This document shows positions 41,401 to 51,473 of a stretch of DNA of 64,000 nt, in pieces. The DNA comes from Antedon bifida (taxonomy: Eukaryota; Echinodermata; Crinoidea; Comatulida; Antedonidae). Below the pieces are notes generated by a model that was not told where the DNA came from, made no database searches, and worked only from the letters and a program-made list of their open reading frames with translations. How positions within the stretch are numbered: the first letter of the stretch is position 1; every line of letters starts with the position of its first letter. The position numbers and the translations under genes were made by a program. The stretch is from NCBI GenBank assembly GCA_963402885.1, contig OY727093.1:1550001-1614000 (forward strand). The letters are read 5' to 3'.

Positions 41401-44400
41401 ATCTCTTGTATTTTTCTGGTTCTGAATCGAGCAGTGATTCATATTTCTTGTCTTGTTCTGATTCTTCACTATGTATGTTAGGATTGTACTCAAAAAAATC
41501 AGCACCTTGAAGATTTGAATAGTCTGTATCAGGAACAAATAACTCTTTGACAAGCTTCTCTACTTCTCTTCTGGATTCATTCACATCGCTCTTGTAGTTG
41601 CTTTCCTGAGATACATCATCTGTCTGACTGTCTTTCTTAACTAGACCCCTGAGCACTTCTAAAATTGAATCATATTTTGCTTTCTTGTCATCTTTAGATT
41701 TGTTGTATTCATATTTATTTTTTCCTTCATCATCAAAGGTTTTAGCAACATCTATTGTGGTTAGAGGCGGGAAATCCTCTCTGATTTTAGCTGTCATCTT
41801 TTTCTTTGAAACATCCTTTTCTCCAGAGAGTTTGAATGGAGCAGCAATTCCAATATCTTTACGTATTTGTTGTAGGGTTAAATCATTTGCATACAAACTT
41901 TTATGCTGGTCGCATGTCTGGAGGAATTTCTTCCAAACATTTGAGCAATTGCCACGAATAGAATACATTGTTGTAGGATCTCCAACAACTACCAGAAGAG
42001 ATTTGGCTCTTGTGAATGCAGTGTTTAACATCTTTTCATCAGAAAGAAATCCATAATCATATCCTGCACTTTCATCCGGACTGCTGTATGTGGCATTAGC
42101 ATTCTTCTTTTCCAGTGCTGCTTTTGTTCGCACAACACTGATGAACAATGCTCGAAATTCTTTACCTTTAGACAACAATATATATATATTTAAATATATT
42201 AAGTAATTTAAAAAATAGTGATTAACAAGAAATCGATACAACAAATGTGAATAGGTTATGATGATTGGAGAGATTTTTAGATTAATAAGAAACTCTTTAC
42301 TAATGTATATGTGGCATCTTCAAGAAAAATCAGACATGAGTAGGAAACAGAGAAATACTGAAACTACATGATCCAAGATTTAAAATACGAAAAAAATACC
42401 ATGTGTACTCATGTGTACTTCCAGAAATATCACAGTTTAAATGTTTGGTTGTTATAATGATAGAATAATAAAATGACAAGTACAAAAAAATAAACAGGGC
42501 GTTTAGGTTTAGGCCTTAGTAAAGGGGTATTATGCACAATTTTTATGAAAAACAACCCATGCGAACACTTTCAATTTAAGCATAAAACATAATACTGTTT
42601 CAACTATCGTTTGTATTTGTAATTGTTCAGCCTTTTTTTGTTTTTGGCTGTATATACAAATCTACCTGCGACTTATGTCTGATTTCACTTACATATGTGC
42701 CACATATGTCAAAGATAATGTGCTGTATTTATACTAAAATTTAAAAAAATTTAATTAAAATTGATTGCAGGATAATTGTTTGCAGACAGTAAAGTACTTG
42801 TTAGGTTGATTTGTTTTAGCCACCAAATTGTTATGGTATGGTCTTAAATTACCTTGAATGTTTCTAACACTCTCCACAGCCACACCTGGCAAATGTCGCC
42901 TTCGGAGTTCACTACGAATTTCACGCACCTGAAATTTAAATTGTAAAGTAAGATTTTGCTATTTTTCATACCTTAAATAAAAAACAAATGAGGTTTACAT
43001 GCCTGACATCCATATGTTGTAACAACACCAATATCTTTTTTCATTCCCCATTCTGGCGGCCAGTTATTATAAAGATCTTCAACTCTGTTTCCAAGTTCTT
43101 TAGCTTCATCCCTATTGCAGTACGATGTTCCCACAAGACGATCTTTGCCCATGACTGCATAAAACGATAATGGGTACAGGGTGGGGTGTGGTGGATGCTC
43201 CTTCATTGAAATTAGCTTTGTTCCATAGAATGCTTCTGATACAAATGATAAAATTTCCTCACAGGTTCGGTAGTTGTAATGCAAAAATATAGTATTTTGG
43301 TCGCCTGTGTTTTCATAATGATCATGTAGGCGTTTTAGAATAGATTGATCAAATCCACCAATACGCGCTTCCTCAGAATAGACCTATAAAAATAATGTTG
43401 TATTACTGTTATGGCTTAAATTTACCATCTATAAACCAAAGTATAGTTTCAATTTGATATAGTACTACAGTATAAAATGTACGGACGGTAAATAGATGCT
43501 ATTATATGGTGGACACAGTACTTATATAAGCTATTTTAGACTTTTACAAACACCATAAGAATACTATTACCTTTGGACTCATTTGAATATGATCACCAGC
43601 AATTGCTACACATGTCTTCCTCTCTGCCATTGCTAACGGCATGATAGCTTGAGTCTCTAATGCCTGACCTGCCTCATCAATTAGTATGTGTGTGAAATGA
43701 CCTTTCAAGTTTAGTGATACTAATCTTAATGCCATATTAAGGGTACAGATGACAACTCTAGATCTCTTCACATCATCTCTGGTTGGTAGATTGATTGTAT
43801 TTTTGGTTTGGTCAATCAGACAATACTTTTGAACATGTGGATGTATGGTGTTAATGCGTCGTCTAGGTTGGTACACGCGAAGCAGCGTTGGTTTTGGTCC
43901 TACATGTTTTGGGTAGGTTTTGAGATATTCATCTAAATGTTTTGTAATGTACAGATCTGCCCCACTAAGTGATTAAAAATATAGAGTAATTAAAATGATA
44001 TAACATTTTCTATATTTCTTAGTAGTAGCTTGTAGTAGATGACAATATATATATTATATTTATACGCCATGGAATCTGGAGATTTGCTAGCCGATGTGAA
44101 AGGGGTATAAAAGTAATATTATATAGAAATAAGACAAGATACGGAATGAGCACTTTTTCTATGTAAGAACATAACCAAATTAATTTACAAACCTATTGGA
44201 CATGGTACAAATCAAAACTGTTGAGTCATCTTTAAGAAGGATCTTCTTTACAGACTCTGCCATGGTTCTTGTTTTTCCTGTACCAAACGGACCATATATG
44301 ACCAATGGCGGCCCGCTAATTGCTGGTGTTCCCGCCAAACACTGTATTACTTGTTCTTGGCCTTTGTTGTCGTTCTCTATTGGGAAATCATCTGGAATAT

Positions 44401-47400
44401 GCAATCTATCTCCTCGGGTTGGTAATACAGAATCAAGATTTGTTAAACTATCAATAGCGTAGTGCATTTGACAGAAAAGTAAACGGTCAAGCTGAAACTG
44501 AAACTCAATGCTTTTCGGGCCAGCTTCCAGTTGAAGTTTTTCTACAAATTTTGCGTTCAGGTTTACATAGATGTAATCTCCACTGATACTTTCATTGGAT
44601 ACAATTTTAAGTTCGTAAGCTTCATTTGATTCTGAATCAAATTTGCACAATACCGTTTGTACAGATTGCATGATAAGCTGGTTTGATTCAACGTCAAAGT
44701 TTATAGTTTCAGTTAAGTTTATTTTACCATAAAGTTCACCCTTTCGAGCAGTTAACAGTTCAGACGCAGCATAAGATTCAATTGTAATACTACTTAAAAT
44801 GTCCATCTGTGCCGTTGTGTCCAACCTATTGAAGAATTAAAAACATTATACATTTATATACTGTATCATTTTTTTCGATGTTGTATGCTGTATCATAGTG
44901 AAAGAAAAACCCACCAAAATAATAAACACTTTGTGATAGTTTGTGTATACCAAAGCATTGCTAGTAATCTTGGCACTCTTCCCTGGTTCCAATCCTCTCA
45001 ACGAGGTGCATTTTGTTGTTTTCTCCCCTAAATTGCTGTATGTCAAATTGTACAATGTAGTTTCAGAAATCTTTTAATTCATTATTCTAGCATCTGCCCC
45101 AACCAGTGCCACTGTAAAAGGTTATTGCCTAGGCATCAGGGAATGGTCCCTCCGGAGACAACTAAGTAAAAATATGCTATGTCACATACCTGTTAATCAT
45201 TTTCATTCTATCTCTCTCCTCCAAGTTCAACATTTTGTGCATCCTATGTTTGTAATTTTCCCGAGTTAGCTCGCCTTCATTCAAGTAATCGATATTTAGA
45301 TTGGCACCAGGTGGTTTGTACTTCCTTAAGAGGTCTTCGTCAGAAGAGCTGTGTTTAGTTGATCGGATTATCTCAGTATTACTTGTGTCCCAAATATATG
45401 TGGACTGACTTTTACTATTACTTTCACATTCACCTTCAGCACCAACATGAACTTTAAGTTCTCGAAACATAATTGGCTTCTTCCCAAAATCAAAGACAAC
45501 CCATTGATGGAAACTTCCAAGCTTGTGTGTGGTGAAATGTACATCTATGTTGTAGGCACCATATTCATCCATGATCATATTTCCAGGGCAAACCTGAGGT
45601 CTAACTTCTTGTTCTGGACGTGACAAGAAAAACTGCAAGCGATGTTCATCGTGTAGTAAGCCAATACGTTTTAGCCTTCCTTTCTAAAGATTAGTAATGA
45701 TTTTTTTAGTCAAATTAAATAATGTCTATAATATGTTTTCACCAAAATTAGATTTTATTTCATTGATTTTTTAAATTTATTTCTTGTTTAGATATTCTTT
45801 AAAGAAAATCTGAATATGGGGAAAGCACCAACCCAAGTGAACTTGTGTATTTAAAAAAAAATTAACTTCACTTACTTCAGTACATTTCACCTGAAAATGC
45901 CAACAGCCTTTAAATGTGTCATCAGACTTGGCATCAATAAAACAGTCAAGTTTGCTGTCACAAGAAATCCAAATGTTTGGCAAATCTTTTTCAGTCATCT
46001 AAAAATATTTATTTAATAGCATTAACAACCATTACATTAATATGATTCTATTTCTATTCATTTGGTCATGTGGGAATAAAGCAATTGATACAGTACAGTA
46101 TGACCCCATTTACATCAACGATTTTATAGGCTTTAAACTATGACCGTGTGCGTTTACACTACACAGGGCACTATACGGAGTGCTGACCTGAGGCTTGCAA
46201 ATGCCGGCCCAAAGCCTACTCTACGGTAGGATCAAAATTGTAGCGGCTCAAGACCGACTCTGTTATTCCCAGAGTGTTTATTTACTTATATACTGTTGGC
46301 TTGGAGCTGGCTAATACCAAATGTGTATAATGGAGTTTTGTATAGGGAATGCCCTCTACTAAAAATTAGAGTTCAAGGCAACCAGCACAATATAAGATTT
46401 CCTTATTATTATTAGTCATTCAGATCAAAACGTAATAGTACATATACTTTATTTTGGCTTACTTTTTACTTTAATTTCTCTTTAGCTTTGTTTTGTTATG
46501 TAATTTGAAAGTTGTAAACATACAGTTTTCAATTTGTTATTAAATTATCCATATATAGCCAAATTACTTATAATAATGTTAATTACTGTAGGCCCCTACT
46601 GTGTAAACAAAAAATTCATCTATATAAACTGTACTCTTACTATATCTGCCCTAATAAATGCTGAGTTGTACTCATCCAAGAGTTGGTCCATGAATGTGAA
46701 GAGTTTACTCTCCTTTTTCTCTCGTTTCATCATTCGATATTCGTGTCGTTCTTTCCATTCTTCCAATTCTTCCTGAGTATGTGCCTGCATGCATTGGTTG
46801 TTAGCTGGTTCTGCATTAGAGTAGGGGCAATTATTCTCCTTGTTTCTAACAATAATAAAAAATACATATATAGTTAAATATTACTGTCATCTACGCACCA
46901 TTTTGTTGTGTTTTTGTTGTGTGCTTAACAAAATAAGACGTTGATGATTATAATAATAATGATGAAGATGATGACGATGACGGCTACGGTGACAATAAAA
47001 GTATAAAATATAATAACAATATATTTATTTTATAGTGTTTTTTTTAACATTTAAATGAAGTTTAGTTTATTAATCTAATCTTGATATATATATATAAAAA
47101 TAAAATACCCTATTACCTATCACACATAACAAAAAGACCATTGACAATTTTAAGAGGTGGATTTCGATGTTTCCAATTTCTGTCAGTGTCGGAGTCAACC
47201 CACTTTTTGTGTTCCAAAGTGCTGATGTGGGAAAGCAGCAAATCAAAATCAATCTCACAATAATAACAATGGAGATTTACAGGAATGCTCTGAGAGCTTA
47301 CTTGTTGATTAGTTTGCAGTGTGCCCGATACTTCTGTAGCAGGTGTGGATGTGTGAACCCTTTCAATATTCTGTGCTTTCTGGGTCTGATCCTGTTCAGC

Positions 47401-50400
47401 AAAATGCACATCAGAAAAACTACCAAATGACAAGCCAACAAGCTGTTGGGGTTGCTGCCAGTAAGTGGGTACTTCAACTGGTGACATGGTATTACTTAAT
47501 TTCACACTTTTTCCATTTAGCTTATCAAGAGCAGCAATGTATATTTGTTGATCAAACTGTGTCTCCCAAGTCTCTTCAAACTCCTGTCGGTGTTTCTCTG
47601 AAAAAAGTATTCCTGCTATATCTTTGAGAAGTTGTCCACTTTGATGCAGTTTCCAGAGATTTGTAAGGCCATTGGGATCAACAAAAGTCACATGAAATAC
47701 TATGGATCCCTTTGTTATTTCAACAAATTGACAATTACGGAATAAAAGGTAACCTATCAAATTATTCTCCTTGTCATAACATACTGCTCTAATGTCTTCA
47801 TCTGTAAACTGTCTTTTTGGAGATGGTAGATCTTCAGAATCTTCAGCTTTGCGTTTTTCTACAGAAACGGTTACTTGAGCACCTTTAGTTAAAACATACA
47901 TATACATTTTCATTAAAACATTTTTATTAAAAATATCAAATAAGCCTAATGGGTAATGTGATTTTAGGACTCAATGAAACAATCAGTGTGCGATGCATAT
48001 TCAATTACTAAAATACTGTATATAATTTATTTTAGACAACAATGGCATTGTAGTATGGAACGCCTCCTCTGCCTTCAGTTCACATTTATCATGCAGTACA
48101 CACCAATGGTCATGCAGTACACACCAATGGTCATGCAGTACACACCAAACATCATGCAGTACACACCAATCGTCATGCAGTACACACCAAACATCATGCA
48201 GTACACACCAATCGTCATGCAGTACACACCAATCGTCATGCAGTACACACCAATCGTCATGCAGTACACACCAATCGTCATGCAGTCAAATATTGCGTAA
48301 TTTATACCGCCACCTATCGACAAAATCGAATATCACGTGACGTTTATTAGACGGCTGTAAAACTAAGGCTATTCAAACATTATAATACAGCAACTCACGC
48401 TGTCTACTACTACACCGCACATGCTTTATGAGTAAAATGGCTGGAAAAACTATTACAGAAATCTTGGAATCTATAGGACGTAAAGCATGTGCGGTGTAGT
48501 TGTAGACAGCGTGAGTTGCTGTAGTATAATGTTTGAATAGCCTTAGTTTTACAGCCGTCTAATAAACGTCACGTGATATTCGATTTTGTCGATAGGTGGC
48601 GGTATAAATTACGCAATATTTGACTGAATGATGATTGGTGTGTACTGCATGACGATTGCTGACGATTGCATGACGATTGCTGTGTACTGCATGACGATTG
48701 GTGTGTACTGCATGATGTTTGGTGTGTACTGCATGACGATTGGTGTGTACTGCATGATGTTTGGTGTGTACTGCATGACGATTGGTGTGTACTGCATGAC
48801 CATTGGTGTGTACTGCATGACAATTGGTGTGTACTGCATGATAAATGTGAACTGAAGGCAGAGGAGGCGTTCCATATTGTAGGAGTAGTAAACAGTAAAA
48901 AACAAAATACATACAATTGCCAAGTAGATGATTCTTAGCTGTTTGGTTAAGACATTTTGCAAACCTCATTATTTTTTTTTTTTTATCTTCAAGAAGTTTT
49001 TCTTTTTCCAGATGGAATACTAAGTCCCAAGCAGTTTTGAAATCATCTTTGTTTAATCTGTAGTTCGCAGTAATATCACTTAAGTCATCTTCTTCAACTT
49101 CTCGTAATGCCATAAACAAGTTTTTCCGATATTCTGACAGCCTTTTTTGCACTGCATTTTGATTATTTATACTACTTCCTTCAAAAATATATTTAGTTAC
49201 AAGGTCCTTTGCTTTTATCAACTCTGAAATTTCTGCTATTTCCCATAAAAGATGAACATCATTATGTAGTATATAACCACGTTCCTCTAATGAATTTAAT
49301 AACTCATTTCCTTTATTTGTAGCTTTGAGGTCACTTAAAGGCAGATGATCAAATAAGCAAAACCTTAACCATTTGCATTTGTGAGATTCATATAGTTTAC
49401 TGAAGTCAGATTTCAAGTCCATAAACTTCTCATCAGCTTCATCATTTGCCATTTCACAAAATGTTTCTGTCTGCAAAAAATGGTTGAAAATTGTTATGTG
49501 CAAATATGATAATATAAAAGAAAAAACAAGGCAACCATTTAATATATATTTAAACTTTATTAAAAAAAATTTGAAATATTGATAGTCAAATGCTTGTATA
49601 TAAATTGTTCAGGACAAGCAGGAGCTGAGCAGTTATTAAGTGTGTGTCAGAAATGCTTACTTACATATTGTGGATAATAAATGTAATATGTAGATACAGT
49701 AGGCAGCAGCGATGGTGGATCAACAAGAGGAGCTGTTAAGTGTTCAGCTACAATAATATTATTGTTTTGTCCTTCACATTCCCCTACCTTAAAATTTATG
49801 TGTCTCCAAGGTTTACAAAATATTATCCATGGAGAAAAAAGTTTACTGCTAAATACATTTTTTTTAATGGGCTAAACTGAGCCTTTATGGCATTACGAGC
49901 TACTGATAGCCAGCCAAAGAGAATTAAACCACCAAGGTATGATGGGAAATGATGCTATAGTGCGTGAGAACAAAGGTGTAGGCTATTGTATTGTGTTACA
50001 ACATGTGAATGAAAGAAAAAAGATGCTTAATATTTCAGGTAGAGGGCGCATCCACCGGAAGTTTACTTGGTGATTTACAGGATTTATTTTTTGTTAGTGG
50101 CACACATATTCTTCTTTAGTGGTGCAACAAAAATAAAAAAATAAAACAATGAGGTAAAAAAGAAAAGCAAATCATTTACATACACTAATTACAAAAAAAA
50201 GAAATAACAAGGCTATACCCAATATATAGATAAATAAATAAAGAAATCATGGAGGTAATTTTTTACAAAAATGTAATTAAAATTCAGTTTAAAATAAAAA
50301 CCTTATAAAGAAAAAAGTATGAAGTGCATTACTATGGAGCATGTGCAGTTTACAATTCAATTCAAATGGTAATATAATTTAAATTGCTAGCAGGTGTATA

Positions 50401-50943
50401 GTATTGTGAAAATTAATGCATATAGTATAATTACAAACAGGCCTGCTGCAAAAAGGAAATAAGAAAGACAAATTATATAATTAGGTGGTAATTGTATTAG
50501 TCATTTTGATTTGATTTTCTGAAAAAAAATTGGTTGGGTAAAGTATACTGGTTAAAGTGCACAGATAGGTCAGTAAAGTTCCAATTAGTCTATATATTAT
50601 TATTGATACATACTTACAGATTTACTTCTTTGCATGCATTTCTCCCAGTTTCTCTTCAAAACTCATTTACTCAAAAGTATGATTTTGTTAAATGCTCCTT
50701 TATTATCAAAAGAGAGCAGCCTTTATTGTTGCGGAGATAATAGGCCTACTGTAGCGACTATAATTATACAATAAATTATACTCTACAGTATTGTGATAAA
50801 CCCAAGCCACACTGAACAAGAACCAAAGGTCTATGGTATACCCATGGACAATTTCTCCATGGGTATACAGATAGAATAAATGAAGGTGTATGATTATTTA
50901 CGTTGCTTCCTCTATGATTAGGCTGCGAATCAACCACTTCCAT
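29903..50943 (-). CDS. HELZ2-like helicase-RNB protein with tandem death-effector domains (gene A)
   Basis: Large multi-exon gene of the HELZ2 family: RNA helicases with a 3'-5' RNB exonuclease, which in vertebrates are interferon-induced nuclear-receptor coactivators and exoribonucleases. Coding exons (5' to 3'): 50943-50902, 49787-49665, 49470-48915, 47882-47117, 46845-46641, 45998-45876, 45683-45190, 45035-44928, 44825-44193, 43964-43571, 43383-43003, 42928-42853, 42165-38664, 38460-38203, 37609-37521, 37313-37245, 33455-33309, 33076-32939, 32800-32511, 31646-31450, 31342-31240, 31030-30800, 30596-30443, 30285-30118, 30003-29903. All phases agree, giving about 3,115 residues (human HELZ2 is about 2,650). 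Domains: two DEDs (about 73-240), zinc fingers (446-518), helicase 1 (about 860-1,320), RNB (about 1,770-2,200), helicase 2 (about 2,590-3,090). The first two exons are the least certain; a shorter start at residue 62 (49,452) is possible. No frameshifts or in-frame stops were found. Confidence 0.88.
31673..32229. mobile_element. 557-bp TTAA-flanked MITE in a gene A intron
   Basis: TTAA|AGATGTATTGTCCCTT on the left is mirrored by AAGGGACAATACATCT|TTAA on the right: a perfect terminal inverted repeat of about 16 bases plus TTAA target duplication. No open frame of note. A degenerate relative lies at 59,666-59,975 in a different intron of gene B, so insertion was independent. Confidence 0.8.
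32262..32480 (+). mobile_element. SINE fragment
   Basis: The stretch GTTTTAGGCAAGACACTTTA followed by TGCCTCTCTCCACC and GGTACCTGG matches the core found in many invertebrate tRNA-derived SINEs ('gggcaagacactttac...cctctccacc...ggtacctgg'). Ends are not clear. It sits in the gene A intron next to the 557-bp MITE. Confidence 0.5.
33553..36810. mobile_element. 3.26-kb terminal-inverted-repeat element in a gene A intron
   Basis: Both ends carry an inverted repeat of about 160 bases that starts TAGTCCGGTGGCAGG and runs through TTCTAGACCAGAATTTTCC, with only a few mismatches. Inside are a direct duplication with period about 540 (33,658 and 34,196), about five degenerate units of 170-210 bp with ATGGATTTGCC (35,015-35,880), and about three units with TGTGAACAATTTGA (36,260-36,600). 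No transposase was seen. A TTT target duplication is possible but ambiguous. The matching intron of gene B is only 130 bases and lacks it, so insertion postdates the duplication or was lost in B. Confidence 0.75.
37070..37150. repeat. Retroelement-like fragment
   Basis: ATCAATCAATCAATCG followed by TTTATATACCGCCATTCC and CTCATGGCGCT resembles the 3' ends of dispersed invertebrate repeats. A similar CTCATGGCGCTG occurs near 22,695. Boundaries and family are unknown. Confidence 0.3.
38036..38130. repeat. Imperfect inverted repeat in a gene A intron
   Basis: TTAATTGAAATTCTGCTGCAAAG is mirrored, with one base missing, by AGCAGAATTCAATTAA about 60 bases on. It may be a short hairpin MITE remnant. 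Confidence 0.4.
38664..42165 (-). CDS. Large exon with RNB exoribonuclease domain (gene A)
   Basis: A 3,502-base exon of 1,166 full codons. It begins with the end of helicase 1 (motifs V-VI, FTRAK), passes an acidic, lysine-rich linker, then a cold-shock-like segment and the RNB domain. TIDPKGCQDIDDAL carries aspartates at relative positions 0, +6, +8 and +9 (about 1783, 1789, 1791, 1792), matching the four metal-binding Asp of RNase II/R. The HFTSPIRRYIDIVVHR block matches the family's conserved FTSPIRRY..HR. The domain is therefore predicted to be an active 3'-5' hydrolytic exoribonuclease. A cysteine-rich insert CNCDHACKCGEQ lies inside. The exon then continues into the region before helicase 2. 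Antisense open frames here are shadows. Confidence 0.93.
42853..44825 (-). CDS. SF1/UPF1-like helicase 1 exons of gene A
   Basis: Exons 44,825-44,193, 43,964-43,571, 43,383-43,003 and 42,928-42,853, continued by the start of the RNB exon. Motifs: Walker A GPFGTGKT (984-991), Ib-like CTMSNSGAD, Walker B ILIDEAGQ (1,110-1,117), motif III GDHIQMSP, the NYRT motif, motif IV GVVTTYGCQ, motif V VRNIQGKEFRALFISVVRT, and motif VI NTAFTRAKSLLVVVG. All are diagnostic of UPF1-like SF1 helicases. The third exon ends CAG|GCATGT, so its donor is GC rather than GT; this is the only way to keep the frame into VREIRSELRR. ATP-binding residues look intact. Confidence 0.9.
44928..45998 (-). CDS. Linker exons between zinc fingers and helicase 1 (gene A)
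   Basis: Three exons: 45,998-45,876 (41 codons, has C-D-S-K-L-D-C and GCWHFQVKC), 45,683-45,190 (164 codons), and 45,035-44,928 (36 codons, LRGLEPGKSAKI). The middle exon contains FHQWVVFDFGKKP, a beta-rich segment seen before the helicase cores of MOV10/HELZ-type proteins. All are in frame with canonical GT-AG introns. Their separate function is unknown; in related helicases this region forms regulatory beta-barrel and stalk elements. Confidence 0.75.
46641..47882 (-). CDS. Zinc-finger exons of gene A
   Basis: Exons 47,882-47,117 and 46,845-46,641. The first starts with a basic KRK...PKR cluster (a possible bipartite nuclear signal at about residues 250-264). It ends with a C2H2-like finger CYYC-x9-H-x5-H (446-465) and a NWKHRNPP segment. 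A C494-x7-C502-x11-C514-x3-H518 finger spans the exon junction and is followed by QEELEEWKERHEYR, the 'AH..EEL..W..R' layout typical of HELZ/HELZ2 fingers. Such fingers probably bind RNA or protein partners. The split of the finger across an intron with phase agreement strongly supports the join. Confidence 0.8.
48054..48876. mobile_element. Foldback transposable element in a gene A intron
   Basis: An 823-bp palindromic element. The left arm (48,054-48,428) and right arm (48,481-48,876) are inverted copies that begin TATGGAACGCCTCCTCTGCC and include a 21-bp minisatellite (CATGCAGTACACACCAAT-type units; about nine on the left and ten on the right). They run inward to GCACATGCTTTA. The 52-base centre is unique. 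A 6-bp direct repeat TTGTAG flanks it (48,048-48,053 and 48,877-48,882), which fits a target-site duplication. This is the organisation of foldback elements. Open frames in the arms (about 80-117 codons) are minisatellite artefacts. Confidence 0.85.
48915..49470 (-). CDS. Tandem death-effector-domain exon of gene A
   Basis: A 185-codon exon with acceptor TTTTTTGCAG and donor GTATGT in phase 1. It encodes two helical-bundle units. The first has the DED pattern WLRFCLFDHLPLSDL, LLNSLEERGYI, then LIKAKDLV, where the xDL part of the DED RxDL motif is kept but the Arg position is Ala with Lys neighbours. The second begins EYRKNLFMALREV and contains LVFHLEKEKLL, which resembles the second DED of caspase-8/cFLIP (YR..L....EV). 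DEDs mediate homotypic assembly in death-receptor and RIG-I-like signalling. A methionine at 49,452 could serve as an alternative start. The downstream intron (47,883-48,914) contains the foldback element. Domain identity rests on pattern recognition, not a profile search. Confidence 0.65.
49665..49787 (-). CDS. Candidate second coding exon of gene A
   Basis: A 41-codon frame beginning VGECEGQNNN and ending STYYIYYPQY is followed by a strong GTAAGT donor and is in frame with the DED exon. The acceptor is uncertain: TTTTAAG at 49,788 gives phase 0, while ATTGTAG at 49,748 would give a phase-1 exon of 83 bases that needs a different upstream exon. The open frame extends further upstream, so boundaries rest on splice signals alone. 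Confidence 0.45.
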
Positions 50944-51472
50944 TTTAACTTAAGGTCAAATAATAAAATAGGGCCCACTATTTTTAATGGGTAGTTGCAG
51001 GTTTAAAATTGCTATTGTTTATTATTAAATAGGCCTATATAACTAATAATTTAGTTTAAGTTGTTTTAAAATTATGTTTAAATGTGTTGTAGGACCCCTC
51101 GGAAGAGCAGTTTATATTTTATTACTGAGAGGGCTATCCTACTGAAAGAAAACGAAATAAAAGAAAACAAAATAAATCAACTTTTTGCAACAACATTGAT
51201 ACACATTGAACAGTGTAGAAGCAGAATTGTTTTAAAAAGGTCGTGACTTTTTCATGATTGTTACAAGACCTAAACTAAGAATTGTTTATGACTATTGTAA
51301 TAAAAATAGTATTTTCCTATGTAAAATTGAAAAATTGTCATAAGGAAATTTAAGGTCAATTTAGGTGAATTTCCTATCTTTACTACATTAAAAATAAAAA
51401 CAACAAAAAAAGAAATTGTTAAAATGGGTATATGGTGAGTGAAAGCACAGTTTTTTTTTTATTTATTTATTA
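49788..51472. other. Region upstream of gene A, no further gene
   Basis: Apart from the candidate first exon at 50,902-50,943 there is no supported coding sequence. A long open frame continues on the minus strand upstream of 49,787, to about 49,920, without any start or good splice site. The promoter of gene A should lie here or further right; no clear TATA box or interferon-type element was recognised. Confidence 0.35.
50902..50943 (-). CDS. Candidate first coding exon of gene A
   Basis: ATG at 50,943-50,941 in a good context (AAAATGG) opens a 14-codon frame, MEVVDSQPNHRGSN, ending exactly at a GTAAAT donor in phase 0. It joins in frame to the exon at 49,787-49,665 if the weak TTTTAAG acceptor there is used. 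The joined peptide is hydrophilic and then proline-rich, as expected for a disordered N-terminus. This is inferred only; the mRNA could start elsewhere. Confidence 0.4.
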
Positions 51473-51473
51473 A

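Noticed and set aside
39291..42056. Several plus-strand frames of 64-123 codons
   Set aside because: They are antisense shadows of the RNB exon of gene A; the minus-strand frame has clear conserved motifs.
42973..43003. Extension of the helicase exon through the GCATGTAAACC sequence to use the GT donor
   Set aside because: Using that GT gives a phase that breaks the frame into the next exon. The GC donor restores a continuous UPF1-like motif IV-V region.
48075..48962. Frames of 75-117 codons with repeated MQYTP- or CMTIGVY-type units
   Set aside because: They come from the 21-bp minisatellite in the foldback arms and appear on both strands.
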